A DNA stretch of 64,000 bases from G016756615 sp050958605 (GCF_050958605.1 NZ_JBJHDO010000002.1:806001-870000), one strand, 5' to 3'; shown: positions 24,975 through 33,811, counted from the stretch's first letter. Numbers and translations are program-made. The notes: generated by a model from the letters alone, not told the origin.

Positions 24975-25946
24975 ATGGGCGCCCGTGAAGAGATCGACGC
25001 GTTGGGGAAGCGTATCGGCCAGTCGATCATCGGCCAGGAGGCGATGATCGAGCGGCTGCTGCTTGGCCTGCTGAGCAACGGCCATCTGTTGGTGGAAGGT
25101 CTGCCAGGGTTGGCCAAGACACGGGCCATCAAGAGCCTTGCGAAGAACCTCGATGCCGAGCTGTCACGCATCCAGTTCACGCCCGACCTCCTGCCGTCCG
25201 ACATCACTGGCTCCGAGGTCTATTTCTCCGAAGGCGGCAAGGGTACATTCCAGTTCCAGCAAGGACCGGTCTTCGCCAATCTCATCCTGGCCGACGAGAT
25301 CAACCGTGCACCGGCCAAGGTGCAGTCGGCGCTGCTCGAAGCGATGGAGGAGCGGCAGGTGACGATCGGCGGCAAAAGCCACGTCTTGCCCGAGCTTTTC
25401 CTGGTGATGGCCACGCAGAATCCCATCGAGCAGGAAGGGACCTATCCGCTGCCCGAGGCACAGCTCGACCGTTTCCTCATGCATGTTCAGGTGGATTACC
25501 CGGACCGCTCGGCCGAGGCCGAGATCATGCGCCTCAACCGCAGCGAGGAGACGCAGAACAAGGCCGCCGGCAAAGCCGAGCAGAAGCTCGATCCGAAGGC
25601 AATCTTCGAAGCCCGGAAGGAGATCACGGGCATCGCCGTTTCCGAGCCGGTCGAAAAATATATCGTTGCCTTGGTCTATGCGACACGCGAACCCGGCAAG
25701 CTGGACAAGGATCTCGGCACCTGGCTGCAAGTCGGGGCCAGCCCGCGCGGGTCGCTTGCGCTCGACAAGGTTTCGCGTTCCCATGCCTGGATGCACGGGC
25801 GCGACTACGTCACGCCGGACGACGTCAAGGCCATCGTCCACGACGTGTTCCGTCACCGTCTGATCCTGTCCTACGAGGCCCATGCCGCGGGGGTGACGGC
25901 CAACAAGGTGATCGACCGCGTCGTCGAGCTCGTGGCGGTGGCGTGA
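24975..25946 (+). CDS. MoxR family AAA+ ATPase
   Basis: A 323-aa ATPase: Walker A GLPGLAKT (42-49), Walker B LILADEINRAP (Asp107/Glu108), sensor motif ATQNPIEQEGTYPLPEAQLDRF, and a C-terminal helical lid with SPRGSLAL. MoxR proteins act as chaperones that work with VWA-domain proteins to assemble or metallate exported complexes. GGGAGAGAGACGA precedes ATG 24975. It starts the moxR-DUF58-DUF4381-VWA-VWA-BatD string, all overlapping or nearly so, which is the classic MoxR/Bat arrangement. Its target here could be the sulfatase or the fused membrane protein encoded just upstream; that is only a guess from order. Confidence 0.92.
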   Translation: MGAREEIDALGKRIGQSIIGQEAMIERLLLGLLSNGHLLVEGLPGLAKTRAIKSLAKNLDAELSRIQFTPDLLPSDITGSEVYFSEGGKGTFQFQQGPVFANLILADEINRAPAKVQSALLEAMEERQVTIGGKSHVLPELFLVMATQNPIEQEGTYPLPEAQLDRFLMHVQVDYPDRSAEAEIMRLNRSEETQNKAAGKAEQKLDPKAIFEARKEITGIAVSEPVEKYIVALVYATREPGKLDKDLGTWLQVGASPRGSLALDKVSRSHAWMHGRDYVTPDDVKAIVHDVFRHRLILSYEAHAAGVTANKVIDRVVELVAVA

Positions 25947-25956
25947 GGAGGTGGCG

Positions 25957-26961
25957 ATGGGCCTGTCCTTCGCAGCATTGGGAAGGTCCACAGGCATCGC
26001 TCGGCCGCAGCTCTCTCCGGACGCTCCTACGGCCGGCGTCTATGCCTCCGTCGAGAACCTCGTCGCTCTCGAAGCCTCCGCGCGCGACTTCAACTTCGCG
26101 CGCAAACAGGCTGTCCATCGCATCCTGGCCGGCCGGCATGCCTCGCAGGTGCGCGGCAGGGGGCTCGCCTTCGAGGAATTGCGTGAATATCTGCCGGGCG
26201 ACGACATCCGCACCATCGACTGGCGCGTAACCGCCCGCGCGGGAAAACCCTTCGTCCGCGTGTTCGACGAAGAGAAGGACCGGCCGGCCCTGATCGTCGT
26301 CGACCAGCGCATGAACATGTTCTTCGGCACTCGCCAGCGGATGAAGTCGGTCACGGCCGCGGAGGCCGCCGCGCTTTCGGCTTGGCGGATTATGGACCTA
26401 GGGGACCGGGTCGGCGGTTTCGTCTTCAACGACAGCCGGATTGACGAGCTTCGTCCGCATCGCAGCCGCGAGGCGGTGATCGAACTGGCAGGCGCGATCG
26501 CGCGGCAGAATGCTGAGCTGCGCGCGGATTCGACCGCGCCGCGAGGCTCCGGCCAGCTCGACCTCGCGCTGGAGAAGGTAGCCAACGTTGCCGTGCACGA
26601 TCATCTGGTCATCGTCATCAGCGACTTCGAAGGCCACGGCGCGCGCACGCGTGATCTTCTGCTGCGGCTGACGATCAGCAACGATGTGGTGGCGATCCTG
26701 GTGTATGATCCATTCCTGCTCGAGCTGCCCGGCAACGCCAATGTCGTCGTCAGCGGCGGTGGTCTCCAGGTCGAGCTGCCGCTCGGCCATGGGCCGACAC
26801 GCAGCGGCATAGCCGAATTCGCGCGCCGCCGCGGCGAGGAGTTCAACGCCTGGCAACAGGAGCTCGGCCTGCCCATGCTGCTGCTCTCGGCGGCCGAAGA
26901 GACGGCGCCGCAACTGCGGCGCCTGCTTGCGCAGCTCGCATGGCGGCAGAGAAGGCGGTAG
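25957..26961 (+). CDS. DUF58 domain protein of the MoxR/Bat operon
   Basis: A 334-aa protein of the DUF58 family: the N-terminal RRILAGRH-like segment (VHRILAGRHASQVRGRGLAFEELREYLPGDDIRTIDWRVTA) is the family hallmark, followed by a degenerate VWA-like fold with LIVVDQRMNMFFGT and LVIVISDFEG. The function is unknown beyond genetic linkage to MoxR ATPases. GAGGAGGT directly before ATG 25957 decides the start over GTG 25951. It is 10 nt after moxR and overlaps the next gene by 22 nt, so stoichiometric coupled expression is likely. It has no signal peptide and is probably cytoplasmic. Confidence 0.88.
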   Translation: MGLSFAALGRSTGIARPQLSPDAPTAGVYASVENLVALEASARDFNFARKQAVHRILAGRHASQVRGRGLAFEELREYLPGDDIRTIDWRVTARAGKPFVRVFDEEKDRPALIVVDQRMNMFFGTRQRMKSVTAAEAAALSAWRIMDLGDRVGGFVFNDSRIDELRPHRSREAVIELAGAIARQNAELRADSTAPRGSGQLDLALEKVANVAVHDHLVIVISDFEGHGARTRDLLLRLTISNDVVAILVYDPFLLELPGNANVVVSGGGLQVELPLGHGPTRSGIAEFARRRGEEFNAWQQELGLPMLLLSAAEETAPQLRRLLAQLAWRQRRR

Positions 26962-27491
26962 CGGTGGAACCGGCCAGCCAGCAACTTGACCCGACAACGC
27001 GTCTGGCGCTGGAGCAACTGGCCGACATCGTCATGCCGCCGCCCGTCTCGTGGTGGCCTCAGACATGGGGTTGGGTCGTCCTGGCGCTTATCCTTCTCGG
27101 CGCGGCAGCGATGGGCTTCATAAGATGGCGGCGCCGTTACGAGGCGAACCGCTACCGCCGCGAGGCGCTCGCCGATCTCGCTGCGATCGAAGCCGATCTC
27201 CACAATACCGCGACGCGCGGGAGTGCGCTGGCGGCGATGCCGGAACTGCTCAAGCGCGTCGCGCTGGCGGCATGGCCACGCGAGGCTGTCGCCTCGCTCA
27301 GCGGCGTTGCATGGATCGAGTTCATGCGCGGACATGGAGGACAAGAGTTCTTTGCAGGGAAGGCCGCTCGCCTGCTCGACGATTTGGAATACCGGCCGCC
27401 GGCGACGTTGGTGGCCGTCAGCGACGACGAAGCCAGAATGTTCGCCCGTTCCGTCCGCCAATGGATCGAGGGACACGTTGTACCAGCTTGA
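26940..27491 (+). CDS. DUF4381 single-pass membrane protein
   Basis: A 183-aa protein with a short N-terminal part ending in DIVMPPPVSWWPQTWGW, a transmembrane helix (about residues 46-62, VVLALILLGAAAMGFIR), and a cytoplasmic, basic then helical tail (RRYEANRYRREALADL...LLKRVALAAWPREAVASLSG). This is the DUF4381 pattern, always found between DUF58 and the VWA genes in MoxR operons. Its role is unknown; it may anchor the ATPase complex to the membrane. It overlaps the DUF58 gene by 22 nt and the following VWA gene by 14 nt. Confidence 0.85.
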   Translation: MAAEKAVAVEPASQQLDPTTRLALEQLADIVMPPPVSWWPQTWGWVVLALILLGAAAMGFIRWRRRYEANRYRREALADLAAIEADLHNTATRGSALAAMPELLKRVALAAWPREAVASLSGVAWIEFMRGHGGQEFFAGKAARLLDDLEYRPPATLVAVSDDEARMFARSVRQWIEGHVVPA

Positions 27492-28485
27492 CTATCCATG
27501 GCTGCTCGCCGTCCTGCCCTTGCCGCTGCTCGTCTGGTGGCTGGTGCCGGCCTATCGCGAGGAAACCGCCTCGGTGCGCATCCCGTTCTTCGACGAGGTG
27601 GCTGAGGCCGCGGGCCTTGTGCCCACGCAAGGTTCGGTCGTGCCGCGCAAGACCTGGGCCCAGATACTCCTCGCGCCGATCTGCTGGGTGCTTGTCGTGC
27701 TGGCGCTGGCGAGGCCGCAATATGTCGAGCCGCCGATCGAAAAGACCGAGCCGCAGCGCGATCTCATGCTTTCGCTCGACCTCTCCCAATCGATGGACAC
27801 CAGGGACTTCCGTTCTCCCGACGGGCAGATGGAAACCCGCGTCGCGGCTGTGCGGCAGGTGGTCGCCGACTTCGTCAAGCGCCGGCGGGGTGACCGGATC
27901 GGACTGATCGCCTTTGGAGACGCACCCTATCCGCTCGTGCCTTTCACCTTGGATCATGCCACTGTCGAGACCATGATCGAGGGGACCCTGCCGGAAATGG
28001 CGGGACCTCGGACGGCGCTCGGCGACTCGATCGGCCTCGCCATCAAGATGTTCGCCGAGAGCAAGGCGCCCGAAAAAGTGCTGGTCGTGCTGACCGACGG
28101 CAACGACACGGCGAGCAAGATGCCGCCGGACCGCGCTGCCGATATCGCCAAGCAGAACGGAATCGTGGTCCACACCGTCGGCATCGGCGATCCCGATGCC
28201 ACGGGTGAGGACAAGCTCGACGTGGCGGCGCTGCAAGGGATCGCCGCTGCAACCGGCGGGCGCTACTTCTTCGGCGAGGACCAGAACCAGCTTGCCGAGG
28301 TCTATGCGACGCTCGACAGGATCACGCCCACGAAACAGACCACCCTTTCATGGCGGCCGAGGATCGAGCTTTTCCATTATCCGCTCGGCGCGGCGCTGCT
28401 GTTGCTCATCGCCTATCACCTGATCACCTGGCTTTGGACCGGTTGGAGGCGCAGGCCGGCGCAGCCGGGCGAGGGCGGGGCATGA
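27478..28485 (+). CDS. BatA-like VWA-domain membrane protein
   Basis: A 335-aa protein with two N-terminal membrane helices (~8-25 and 62-78), a VWA domain facing the periplasm and a C-terminal helix (PLGAALLLLIAYHLITWLW). The MIDAS is intact: DLSQS at residues 101-105, with LTDGND later. VWA proteins of this type pair with MoxR ATPases (BatA in Bacteroides, where bat genes affect aerotolerance). The likely start is TTG 27478 with GAGGGA just upstream, because no ATG or GTG gives the expected N-terminus YQLDYPWLLAVLPLPLLVWW. It overlaps the next gene by ATGA. Confidence 0.85.
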   Translation: MYQLDYPWLLAVLPLPLLVWWLVPAYREETASVRIPFFDEVAEAAGLVPTQGSVVPRKTWAQILLAPICWVLVVLALARPQYVEPPIEKTEPQRDLMLSLDLSQSMDTRDFRSPDGQMETRVAAVRQVVADFVKRRRGDRIGLIAFGDAPYPLVPFTLDHATVETMIEGTLPEMAGPRTALGDSIGLAIKMFAESKAPEKVLVVLTDGNDTASKMPPDRAADIAKQNGIVVHTVGIGDPDATGEDKLDVAALQGIAAATGGRYFFGEDQNQLAEVYATLDRITPTKQTTLSWRPRIELFHYPLGAALLLLIAYHLITWLWTGWRRRPAQPGEGGA

Positions 28486-30047
28486 TCGGCGATTTCCATT
28501 TCCTTCGGCCGTGGTGGCTTCTCGCCCTTGTCGCCGCATTCGCCTTGGTCTGGCTTGTCGCGCGTCGCAGCGACGTTCGGTCCCGCTGGCGCGACATCAT
28601 TGTCCCGCACCTGCTCGACCACCTGCTGATCGACAGGCATGCAAGCAGGAGGATACGGCCGCCGCATTACATAGCCCTGTGCATCGCACTCGGAGCCATC
28701 GCTGCGGCCGGGCCGACATGGCAGCGCGAGCAGCCGCCGTTCGTGGAGGACAAGGCGCCGCTCGCTTTGGTCATCGACCTGTCGCAAGGCATGGATGCCA
28801 TCGACATCACCCCGACCCGACTGGAGCGGGTCAAGCTCAAGGTGCAGGATCTCCTGAAGCTGCGCCCAGGAGCCCGCACCGCCGTCTTCGCCTATGCCGG
28901 ATCGGCGCATATGGTCCTGCCGCTGACCGAGGACGCCAAGCTGGTGCAGACGTATGTCGCCTCGCTGGAAACACGCATCATGCCGGTCCCAGGCAAGGAC
29001 ACGGCCAAGGCGCTGCAACTGGTCGACGCGAGCCTTGCCGGGGAAGACGTGCCCGGCACGATCCTCTTCCTGACCGACGGCATCGAACCGGCGGCTTTCG
29101 ATGCTTTCAAAAAGCATGCCGGCGACAAGGAGATCATGGTGCTTGGCGTCGGGACCGCGGAGGGCGGACCGATCAAGACGGGGGAGGGAACGTTTCTGAC
29201 CGATGCGACCGGCGGACGGATGACGGTCAAGCTCGATGTCGGCCAGTTGCAGGCCCTGGAGCGCGAAGCGGGCGTCCGGGTCGCCACGGTCACCCTCGAC
29301 GACAGCGACGTGAAATGGATCGCGGCGCGCACGCGCACCCATCTGGAGGCACGGCTTGCGGAGGGCGCCACGCATTGGCGCGATTTCGGCTGGTGGCTCA
29401 CCATTCCGGTCGCCCTGCTCTGCGCCTTCTGGTTCCGCCGCGGCTGGTCGGTCCATTGGGCCGGCATAATGCTGGCCGCCGCCGTGCTCGCCGCGCCCGT
29501 CCGCGCCGAGGCGTTGGAGTTCGATTTCGCGAGCATGTGGCTGACGCCTGATCAGCAAGGGCGGCGTGCCTTCGAGAATCGGGATTATGAGCGCGCGGCG
29601 ACGCTGTTTTCCGATCCGATGTGGCGCGGCGTGGCGCTCTATCGGGCCGGCAAGTTCGGCGAGGCGGTCGATGCCTTCGCCCAGGTGAGGAGCGCCGAAA
29701 GTTACTTTAACCAAGGCGACGCACTGGCGCGGCTCGGCAAGCTCGACGAGGCTGCCGCGAGCTACAAGGAGGCCCTGAAGCTGAGATCAGGCTGGGGGGA
29801 AGCCGAAGAAAACCTCGCGATAGTCGAGAAGCTCATCGCCGACCGCAAGAAGGACGACGATGAGCAGGAGGAGGCGCCTAACCTCAAGCCCGACGCGGTG
29901 CAATTCGACAAAAAGGGCGAGAAAGGCAAGGAGGCGCAGATCGAGCTTGGCCAACAGACGGCGGAGATGTGGATGAAGAATATCCAAGTCACACCGACCG
30001 ACCTGCTTGCCAGGAAATTTGCCATCGAAGCGCAGGGGAGCCGATGA
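28482..30047 (+). CDS. BatB/BatC-like protein: VWA domain fused to TPR
   Basis: A 521-aa protein. N-terminal helices (FLRPWWLLALVAAFALVWLVA and IALCIALGAIAAAG) precede a VWA domain; after a further membrane segment (~300-345) comes a region with two to three TPR-like repeats (GRRAFENRDYERAATLF, YRAGKFGEAVDAFAQV, ALARLGKLDEAAASYKEAL), then an acidic Lys/Glu-rich tail. This equals separate BatB and BatC joined together. The MIDAS reads DLSQG (99-103), with Gly replacing the second Ser of DxSxS, so metal binding may be weak or lost, unlike its neighbour. ATGA overlap with the gene before; its stop overlaps the start of the next gene. Confidence 0.85.
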   Translation: MIGDFHFLRPWWLLALVAAFALVWLVARRSDVRSRWRDIIVPHLLDHLLIDRHASRRIRPPHYIALCIALGAIAAAGPTWQREQPPFVEDKAPLALVIDLSQGMDAIDITPTRLERVKLKVQDLLKLRPGARTAVFAYAGSAHMVLPLTEDAKLVQTYVASLETRIMPVPGKDTAKALQLVDASLAGEDVPGTILFLTDGIEPAAFDAFKKHAGDKEIMVLGVGTAEGGPIKTGEGTFLTDATGGRMTVKLDVGQLQALEREAGVRVATVTLDDSDVKWIAARTRTHLEARLAEGATHWRDFGWWLTIPVALLCAFWFRRGWSVHWAGIMLAAAVLAAPVRAEALEFDFASMWLTPDQQGRRAFENRDYERAATLFSDPMWRGVALYRAGKFGEAVDAFAQVRSAESYFNQGDALARLGKLDEAAASYKEALKLRSGWGEAEENLAIVEKLIADRKKDDDEQEEAPNLKPDAVQFDKKGEKGKEAQIELGQQTAEMWMKNIQVTPTDLLARKFAIEAQGSR

Positions 30048-31360
30048 TGTCCGGCCTTCTTCGCGTGCTGGCCCTCACTATTCTGCTTGTGGTGCCGACT
30101 GCGCTCTGGGCGGCCGATCCCATCATCCGGGCGCAGGTCGTCACGCAGCAGCCGATCGTCGCCGGACAGCAGATCCAGATCCAGGTGGATGTCCTCGCCC
30201 CGAATTTCTTCTTGTCGCCGCCGCAGTTCCCGCTCTTCGATCTGCCAAACGCCGTGGTCACGCTCTCGGACGCGCGAGCGCAGAACATGACCGAAACCGT
30301 CGACGGCGAAACCTATGCCGGTATTCGCCGCATCTATCTCGTCACGCCACAGCTGGCGGGAACATTTACGCTGCCGCCGGCCCGCATCACCTTCAATTAT
30401 GCCGCGGTCCCCGGCCAATCGACCCCCGGCTCGGTTACGCTCCCTCCCACGGTATTCACCGTGACAGCTCCCGCGGGTGCCGCGCCCGATGCGGTCGCGG
30501 CGAGCGGGCTGACCGTCGAGCAGGCGCTCGACCCCGATCCGGCAAGCCTCAGGGCCGGCGACACGCTTGTCCGCACGGTGACGGTCACGGCCACGGGAAT
30601 GCCGGCAATGATGATCCCCACGCCGGAGTTCACGGCGCCGGAGGGAGTGCGCATCTATCCGCACGACCCCGTCCTCACCGACGATTCCTCCGGCGGCCTC
30701 TCGATCGGCAGGCGGGTCGACAAGGTCACCTACGGTTTCGAAAAGGCTGGAACCTACGCCTTGCCCGCCGTGGAGATCTCGTGGTTCGACCCGGCGGCGA
30801 ACAAGAACGACGTCGCGACCGCGCCGGGCTTCACTGCGACCGTCGCCGCAAGCCCCGCGTTCCATCCTGCCATCGCGCCGCCCTCACAGGCCGAGCCGAC
30901 CGATGCCGTCCCGCGGGACTGGCCGAGTTATGCGTTGTGGGGTACGGGGGTGCTGGTGGCGCTCGTGCTGATCGGCTGGCTTGCCCGGTGGTTGTGGCCG
31001 CATTTTCTGGCATGGCGGGCCAGGCGCCGCGGCGAAGAGGAACATACCGAAACGGCCTATTTCGCCCGGTTCGAAAAAGCTTGCCGGGCCGGCGACCCCC
31101 TTTCGGCTTACGCGGCGCTAGACGCCTGGGCCCGGCGCGCCGGTATCGCTCCGGTGGGAAGCTGGCTGCAGGGGACAGGCGACGCCGCTGTGCAGCAGGA
31201 GTTCAAGCGCTTCGAGAAAGCGACGTTCGGTGCCGGGCAAGGCGGCGCTGCGGACCTGCGCGCGCTCAACGCAGCCATCGCCCGGGCGCGCGCCGCCTGG
31301 CTGGCAAGGAAGCCGACCCGAGCGGTGCGCCTTCCCGCGCTTCCGGAGCTGAACCCGTGA
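30044..31360 (+). CDS. BatD-like membrane protein
   Basis: A 438-aa protein with a signal peptide (LRVLALTILLVVPTALWAA), about 260 residues of periplasmic beta-sandwich domains (ADPIIRAQVVTQQPIVAGQQIQIQVDV is typical of BatD N-termini), one membrane helix (YALWGTGVLVALVLIGWLARWLW) and a cytoplasmic helical tail of ~125 residues. It closes the MoxR/Bat operon and has no downstream partner; a palindromic repeat follows. BatD proteins are thought to act in the periplasm with the VWA proteins; their exact role is not established. Of the two adjacent ATGs, 30044 overlaps the stop of the previous gene. Confidence 0.83.
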   Translation: MMSGLLRVLALTILLVVPTALWAADPIIRAQVVTQQPIVAGQQIQIQVDVLAPNFFLSPPQFPLFDLPNAVVTLSDARAQNMTETVDGETYAGIRRIYLVTPQLAGTFTLPPARITFNYAAVPGQSTPGSVTLPPTVFTVTAPAGAAPDAVAASGLTVEQALDPDPASLRAGDTLVRTVTVTATGMPAMMIPTPEFTAPEGVRIYPHDPVLTDDSSGGLSIGRRVDKVTYGFEKAGTYALPAVEISWFDPAANKNDVATAPGFTATVAASPAFHPAIAPPSQAEPTDAVPRDWPSYALWGTGVLVALVLIGWLARWLWPHFLAWRARRRGEEEHTETAYFARFEKACRAGDPLSAYAALDAWARRAGIAPVGSWLQGTGDAAVQQEFKRFEKATFGAGQGGAADLRALNAAIARARAAWLARKPTRAVRLPALPELNP

Positions 31361-31381
31361 TCGCGTCGGTCGCGGCTGGCG

Positions 31382-31538
31382 CACCCCCCTCTGTCCTGCC
31401 GGACATCTCCCCCACAAGGGGGGAGATTGGCAGCTTTGATGTCGGCGCCTCTTCTGTCACGTCCACGATTAGCGAAACCATGCATGAAAGCCAATCTCCC
31501 CCCTTGTGGGGGAGATGTCCGGCAGGACAGAGGGGGGC
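31382..31538. repeat. 157-bp palindromic repeat, copy D
   Basis: Nearly perfect ~50-bp arms: CACCCCCCTCTGTCCTGCC at the left, its complement at the right, with inner hairpins ACAAGGGGGGAGATTGGC and its complement. The centre (agctttgatgtcggcgcc...) is in the opposite orientation to copy C and the same as copy F. It lies between the convergent batD-like and rutR genes, where it could terminate transcription from both sides. Confidence 0.88.
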
Positions 31539-31574
31539 GCGACGGACACGACGGTCGATCACCGACTCCCGGCA

Positions 31575-32213
31575 TCACCCCTTCGGCCTCAAACCTTCCA
31601 GATAAAGCTGCTCGAGGAAACGGGCCGCGTCCTCGAAGCGGCCTTCGCCGCCGCGGTCCGGCCCGAGCACTGCGCGGACCTGGACGTCGAAATCGGCGTA
31701 GTGCTGCGTGGTCGCCCAGATCGAGAAGATGAGATGCCAGGGATCGGTGGGGGCGATCTTGCCGGCGTGCATCCAGCCCTTCATCACCTCCGCCTTTTCA
31801 TCGACCAACGTCTTCAGCTCGCCTTCCAGCATCGGCATGATGCGCGGCGCGCCCTGGATGATCTCATTGGCGAACAGCCTGCTCTCCCTTGGATAGTCGC
31901 GGGCCATCTCGAGCTTGCGGCGGATGTAGCTGCGCAGCTCCGTCATGGGGTCGCCGATGTCGTCGAGCTCGCGAAGCGGCGCCAGCCAGGTGTCGAGCAG
32001 GCGCTGGAGCAAGGTCCGGTGGATGTCTTCCTTGCTGCGGAAGTAATAGAGAAGGTTGGGTTTCGACATGCCGGCGGCTTCGGCGATCTGGTCGATGGTG
32101 GAGCCGCGGAACCCATGCGCGGAAAAGACTTCCAGCGCCGCCTCCAGAATGACTTCGCGCTTTTCCTGCTGGATGCGCGTGCGCCGCCGCGGCGTGACTG
32201 TGTCCACCGTCAT
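31575..32213 (-). CDS. rutR: TetR-family regulator of pyrimidine degradation, RutR type
   Basis: A 212-aa protein with an N-terminal TetR helix-turn-helix (ILEAALEVFSAHGFRGSTIDQIAEAAGMSKPNLLYYFRSKEDI, residues ~22-65) and a RutR-type C-terminal ligand domain (YPRESRLFANEIIQGAP, WHLIFSIWATTQHYADFDVQV). RutR of E. coli binds uracil or thymine, which releases it from its palindrome. Here the gene is divergent from the beta-alanine aminotransferase that starts the pyrimidine operon. A RutR-like palindrome lies between them at 32347, and another before preT at 3371, so it probably controls both loci and possibly itself. Confidence 0.88.
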   Translation of the reverse strand: MTVDTVTPRRRTRIQQEKREVILEAALEVFSAHGFRGSTIDQIAEAAGMSKPNLLYYFRSKEDIHRTLLQRLLDTWLAPLRELDDIGDPMTELRSYIRRKLEMARDYPRESRLFANEIIQGAPRIMPMLEGELKTLVDEKAEVMKGWMHAGKIAPTDPWHLIFSIWATTQHYADFDVQVRAVLGPDRGGEGRFEDAARFLEQLYLEGLRPKG

Positions 32214-32346
32214 GTCCTTCCCGCCGCCGAAAGACGGGTGCTGTGGCCCAATAGACTGGACCAGTTTATCCCGGACTGTGGAACGCGCCTTCGGTCGGAC
32301 ATTTCCGGTACTATTTCCTTGACCGCCAAAGCAGCGGTGCTAACGT

Positions 32347-32362
32347 TTGTCCAATCGGTCAA
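32347..32362. promoter_or_regulatory. Candidate RutR operator between rutR and aminotransferase
   Basis: TTGTCCAATCGGTCAA matches 12 of 14 defined positions of TTGACCA-NN-TGGTCAA. Its complement contains TTGACCGATTG, identical to the preT-side site at 3371. It lies 80 nt upstream of the aminotransferase start and 134 nt upstream of rutR. Confidence 0.65.
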
Positions 32363-32441
32363 AAATTTGCGTAGCACGAAATTATGACGAAGACCAAGCG
32401 TTGGCCGTAGCGAAACGAGAGACTGAAAGGAAAGCTTGGTC

Positions 32442-33770
32442 ATGTCGAACCGGCTGAAAGTCACGCCGAACGATCTCAGCGCATTCTGGATGCCTTTTAC
32501 GGCAAACCGGCAGTTCAAGCAGGCGCCGCGGATGCTGGTTGCCGCGAAAGACATGCACTATACCGCCAGCGACGGTCGTCAGATCCTGGACGGTACTGCT
32601 GGTCTGTGGTGCGTCAATGCCGGCCATTGCCGGCCGAAGATCACCGAGGCGATCCGTGCTCAGGCAGGCGAGCTCGACTATGCGCCGGCTTTCCAGATGG
32701 GCCATCCGATCGTTTTCGAACTGGCCAACCGGTTGGTCGACATCGCGCCCGCCGGAATGAACCATGTGTTCTTCACCAATTCCGGCTCGGAATCGGTCGA
32801 TACCGCACTCAAGATGGCGATCGCATATCATCGGGCTAAGGGCGACGGATCGCGGACCAGGCTGATCGGCCGCGAGCGCGGCTATCACGGCGTGAATTTC
32901 GGCGGTATTTCGGTCGGCGGCATCGTCAGCAATCGCAAGATGTTCGGCTCGCTGCTCACAGGGGTCGATCATCTGCCGCACACCCATCTGCCGGAGAAGA
33001 ACGCCTTCACCCGCGGCGAGCCGGAACACGGCGTAGAACTCGCCAACGAGCTTGAGCGCATCGTCGCGCTCCACGACGCCTCGACTATCGCCGCCGTCAT
33101 CGTCGAGCCGGTGGCAGGCTCCACCGGCGTGCTGATCCCGCCGAAAGGCTATCTCAAGCGCCTGCGCGAGATCTGCGACAAACACGGCATCCTTCTCATT
33201 TTCGACGAGGTGATCACCGGTTTCGGTCGTCTGGGCACTCCGTTCGCCGCCGACTATTTCGGCGTGACGCCTGATATCATCACCACGGCGAAAGGCGTGT
33301 CCAACGGCGTCATCCCGATGGGCGCGGTGTTCGTGAAGAAGGAGATCCACGACGTCTTCATGACCGGGCCTGAGCATCTCATCGAGTTCTTCCATGGCTA
33401 CACCTATTCGGGCAATCCGATCGCCTGCGCGGCGGCTCTCGGTGCGCTCGACACCTACAAGGAGGAAGGCCTGCTCACGCGGGGCGCCGAGCTGGAAGAC
33501 TATTGGGCCGACGCGCTGCATTCGCTGAAGGGCGAGCCGCATGTCATCGACATCCGCAACATCGGCCTGATCGGCGCAATCGAGCTGGAGCCGATTGCCG
33601 GTCAGCCGTCGAAACGCGCCTTCTCCGCCTTCGTGAAGGCATTCGAGCGAGGAGCGCTGATCCGCACGACCGGCGATATCATCGCCTTGTCGCCTCCGCT
33701 GATCATCAGCAAGGGACAGATCAACGAACTGATCGACCATGTACGGGAAGTGCTGAGACTGATCGACTGA
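32442..33770 (+). CDS. Beta-alanine/omega-amino acid:pyruvate aminotransferase
   Basis: A 442-aa class III PLP aminotransferase: FTNSGSESVDTALKMA for the phosphate of PLP, GRERGYHGVNFGGISVGG, the Asp motif LLIFDEVITGFGRLG, and the Schiff-base Lys in IITTAKGVSNGVIPMG. Family and context point to beta-alanine (or 3-aminoisobutyrate) plus pyruvate giving malonate semialdehyde plus alanine, the last step of reductive pyrimidine breakdown. ATG 32442 follows GAAAGGAAAG; a TTG at 32436 is less likely. It is the first gene of the operon that continues to dihydropyrimidinase, with a RutR-like site upstream. Confidence 0.9.
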   Translation: MSNRLKVTPNDLSAFWMPFTANRQFKQAPRMLVAAKDMHYTASDGRQILDGTAGLWCVNAGHCRPKITEAIRAQAGELDYAPAFQMGHPIVFELANRLVDIAPAGMNHVFFTNSGSESVDTALKMAIAYHRAKGDGSRTRLIGRERGYHGVNFGGISVGGIVSNRKMFGSLLTGVDHLPHTHLPEKNAFTRGEPEHGVELANELERIVALHDASTIAAVIVEPVAGSTGVLIPPKGYLKRLREICDKHGILLIFDEVITGFGRLGTPFAADYFGVTPDIITTAKGVSNGVIPMGAVFVKKEIHDVFMTGPEHLIEFFHGYTYSGNPIACAAALGALDTYKEEGLLTRGAELEDYWADALHSLKGEPHVIDIRNIGLIGAIELEPIAGQPSKRAFSAFVKAFERGALIRTTGDIIALSPPLIISKGQINELIDHVREVLRLID

Positions 33771-33785
33771 GGCTTCGGCCTGTCG

Positions 33786-33811
33786 GAGGTCGGCGGGCAG
33801 CCGCCGACCTC
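33786..33811 (+). other. Intercistronic GC-rich hairpin
   Basis: Perfect 11-bp stem GAGGTCGGCGG / CCGCCGACCTC with a GCAG loop, in the 72-nt gap between the aminotransferase and hydrolase genes. It has no T-run. It may protect the upstream message or lower expression of downstream genes. Confidence 0.6.

Noticed and set aside
23386..25047. 553-codon frame overlapping the fused membrane protein in another frame
   Set aside because: Arg/Gly/Ala-rich out-of-frame translation of a well-supported gene.
30007..31605. 532-codon plus-strand frame overlapping batD
   Set aside because: Out-of-frame shadow that continues into repeat D.
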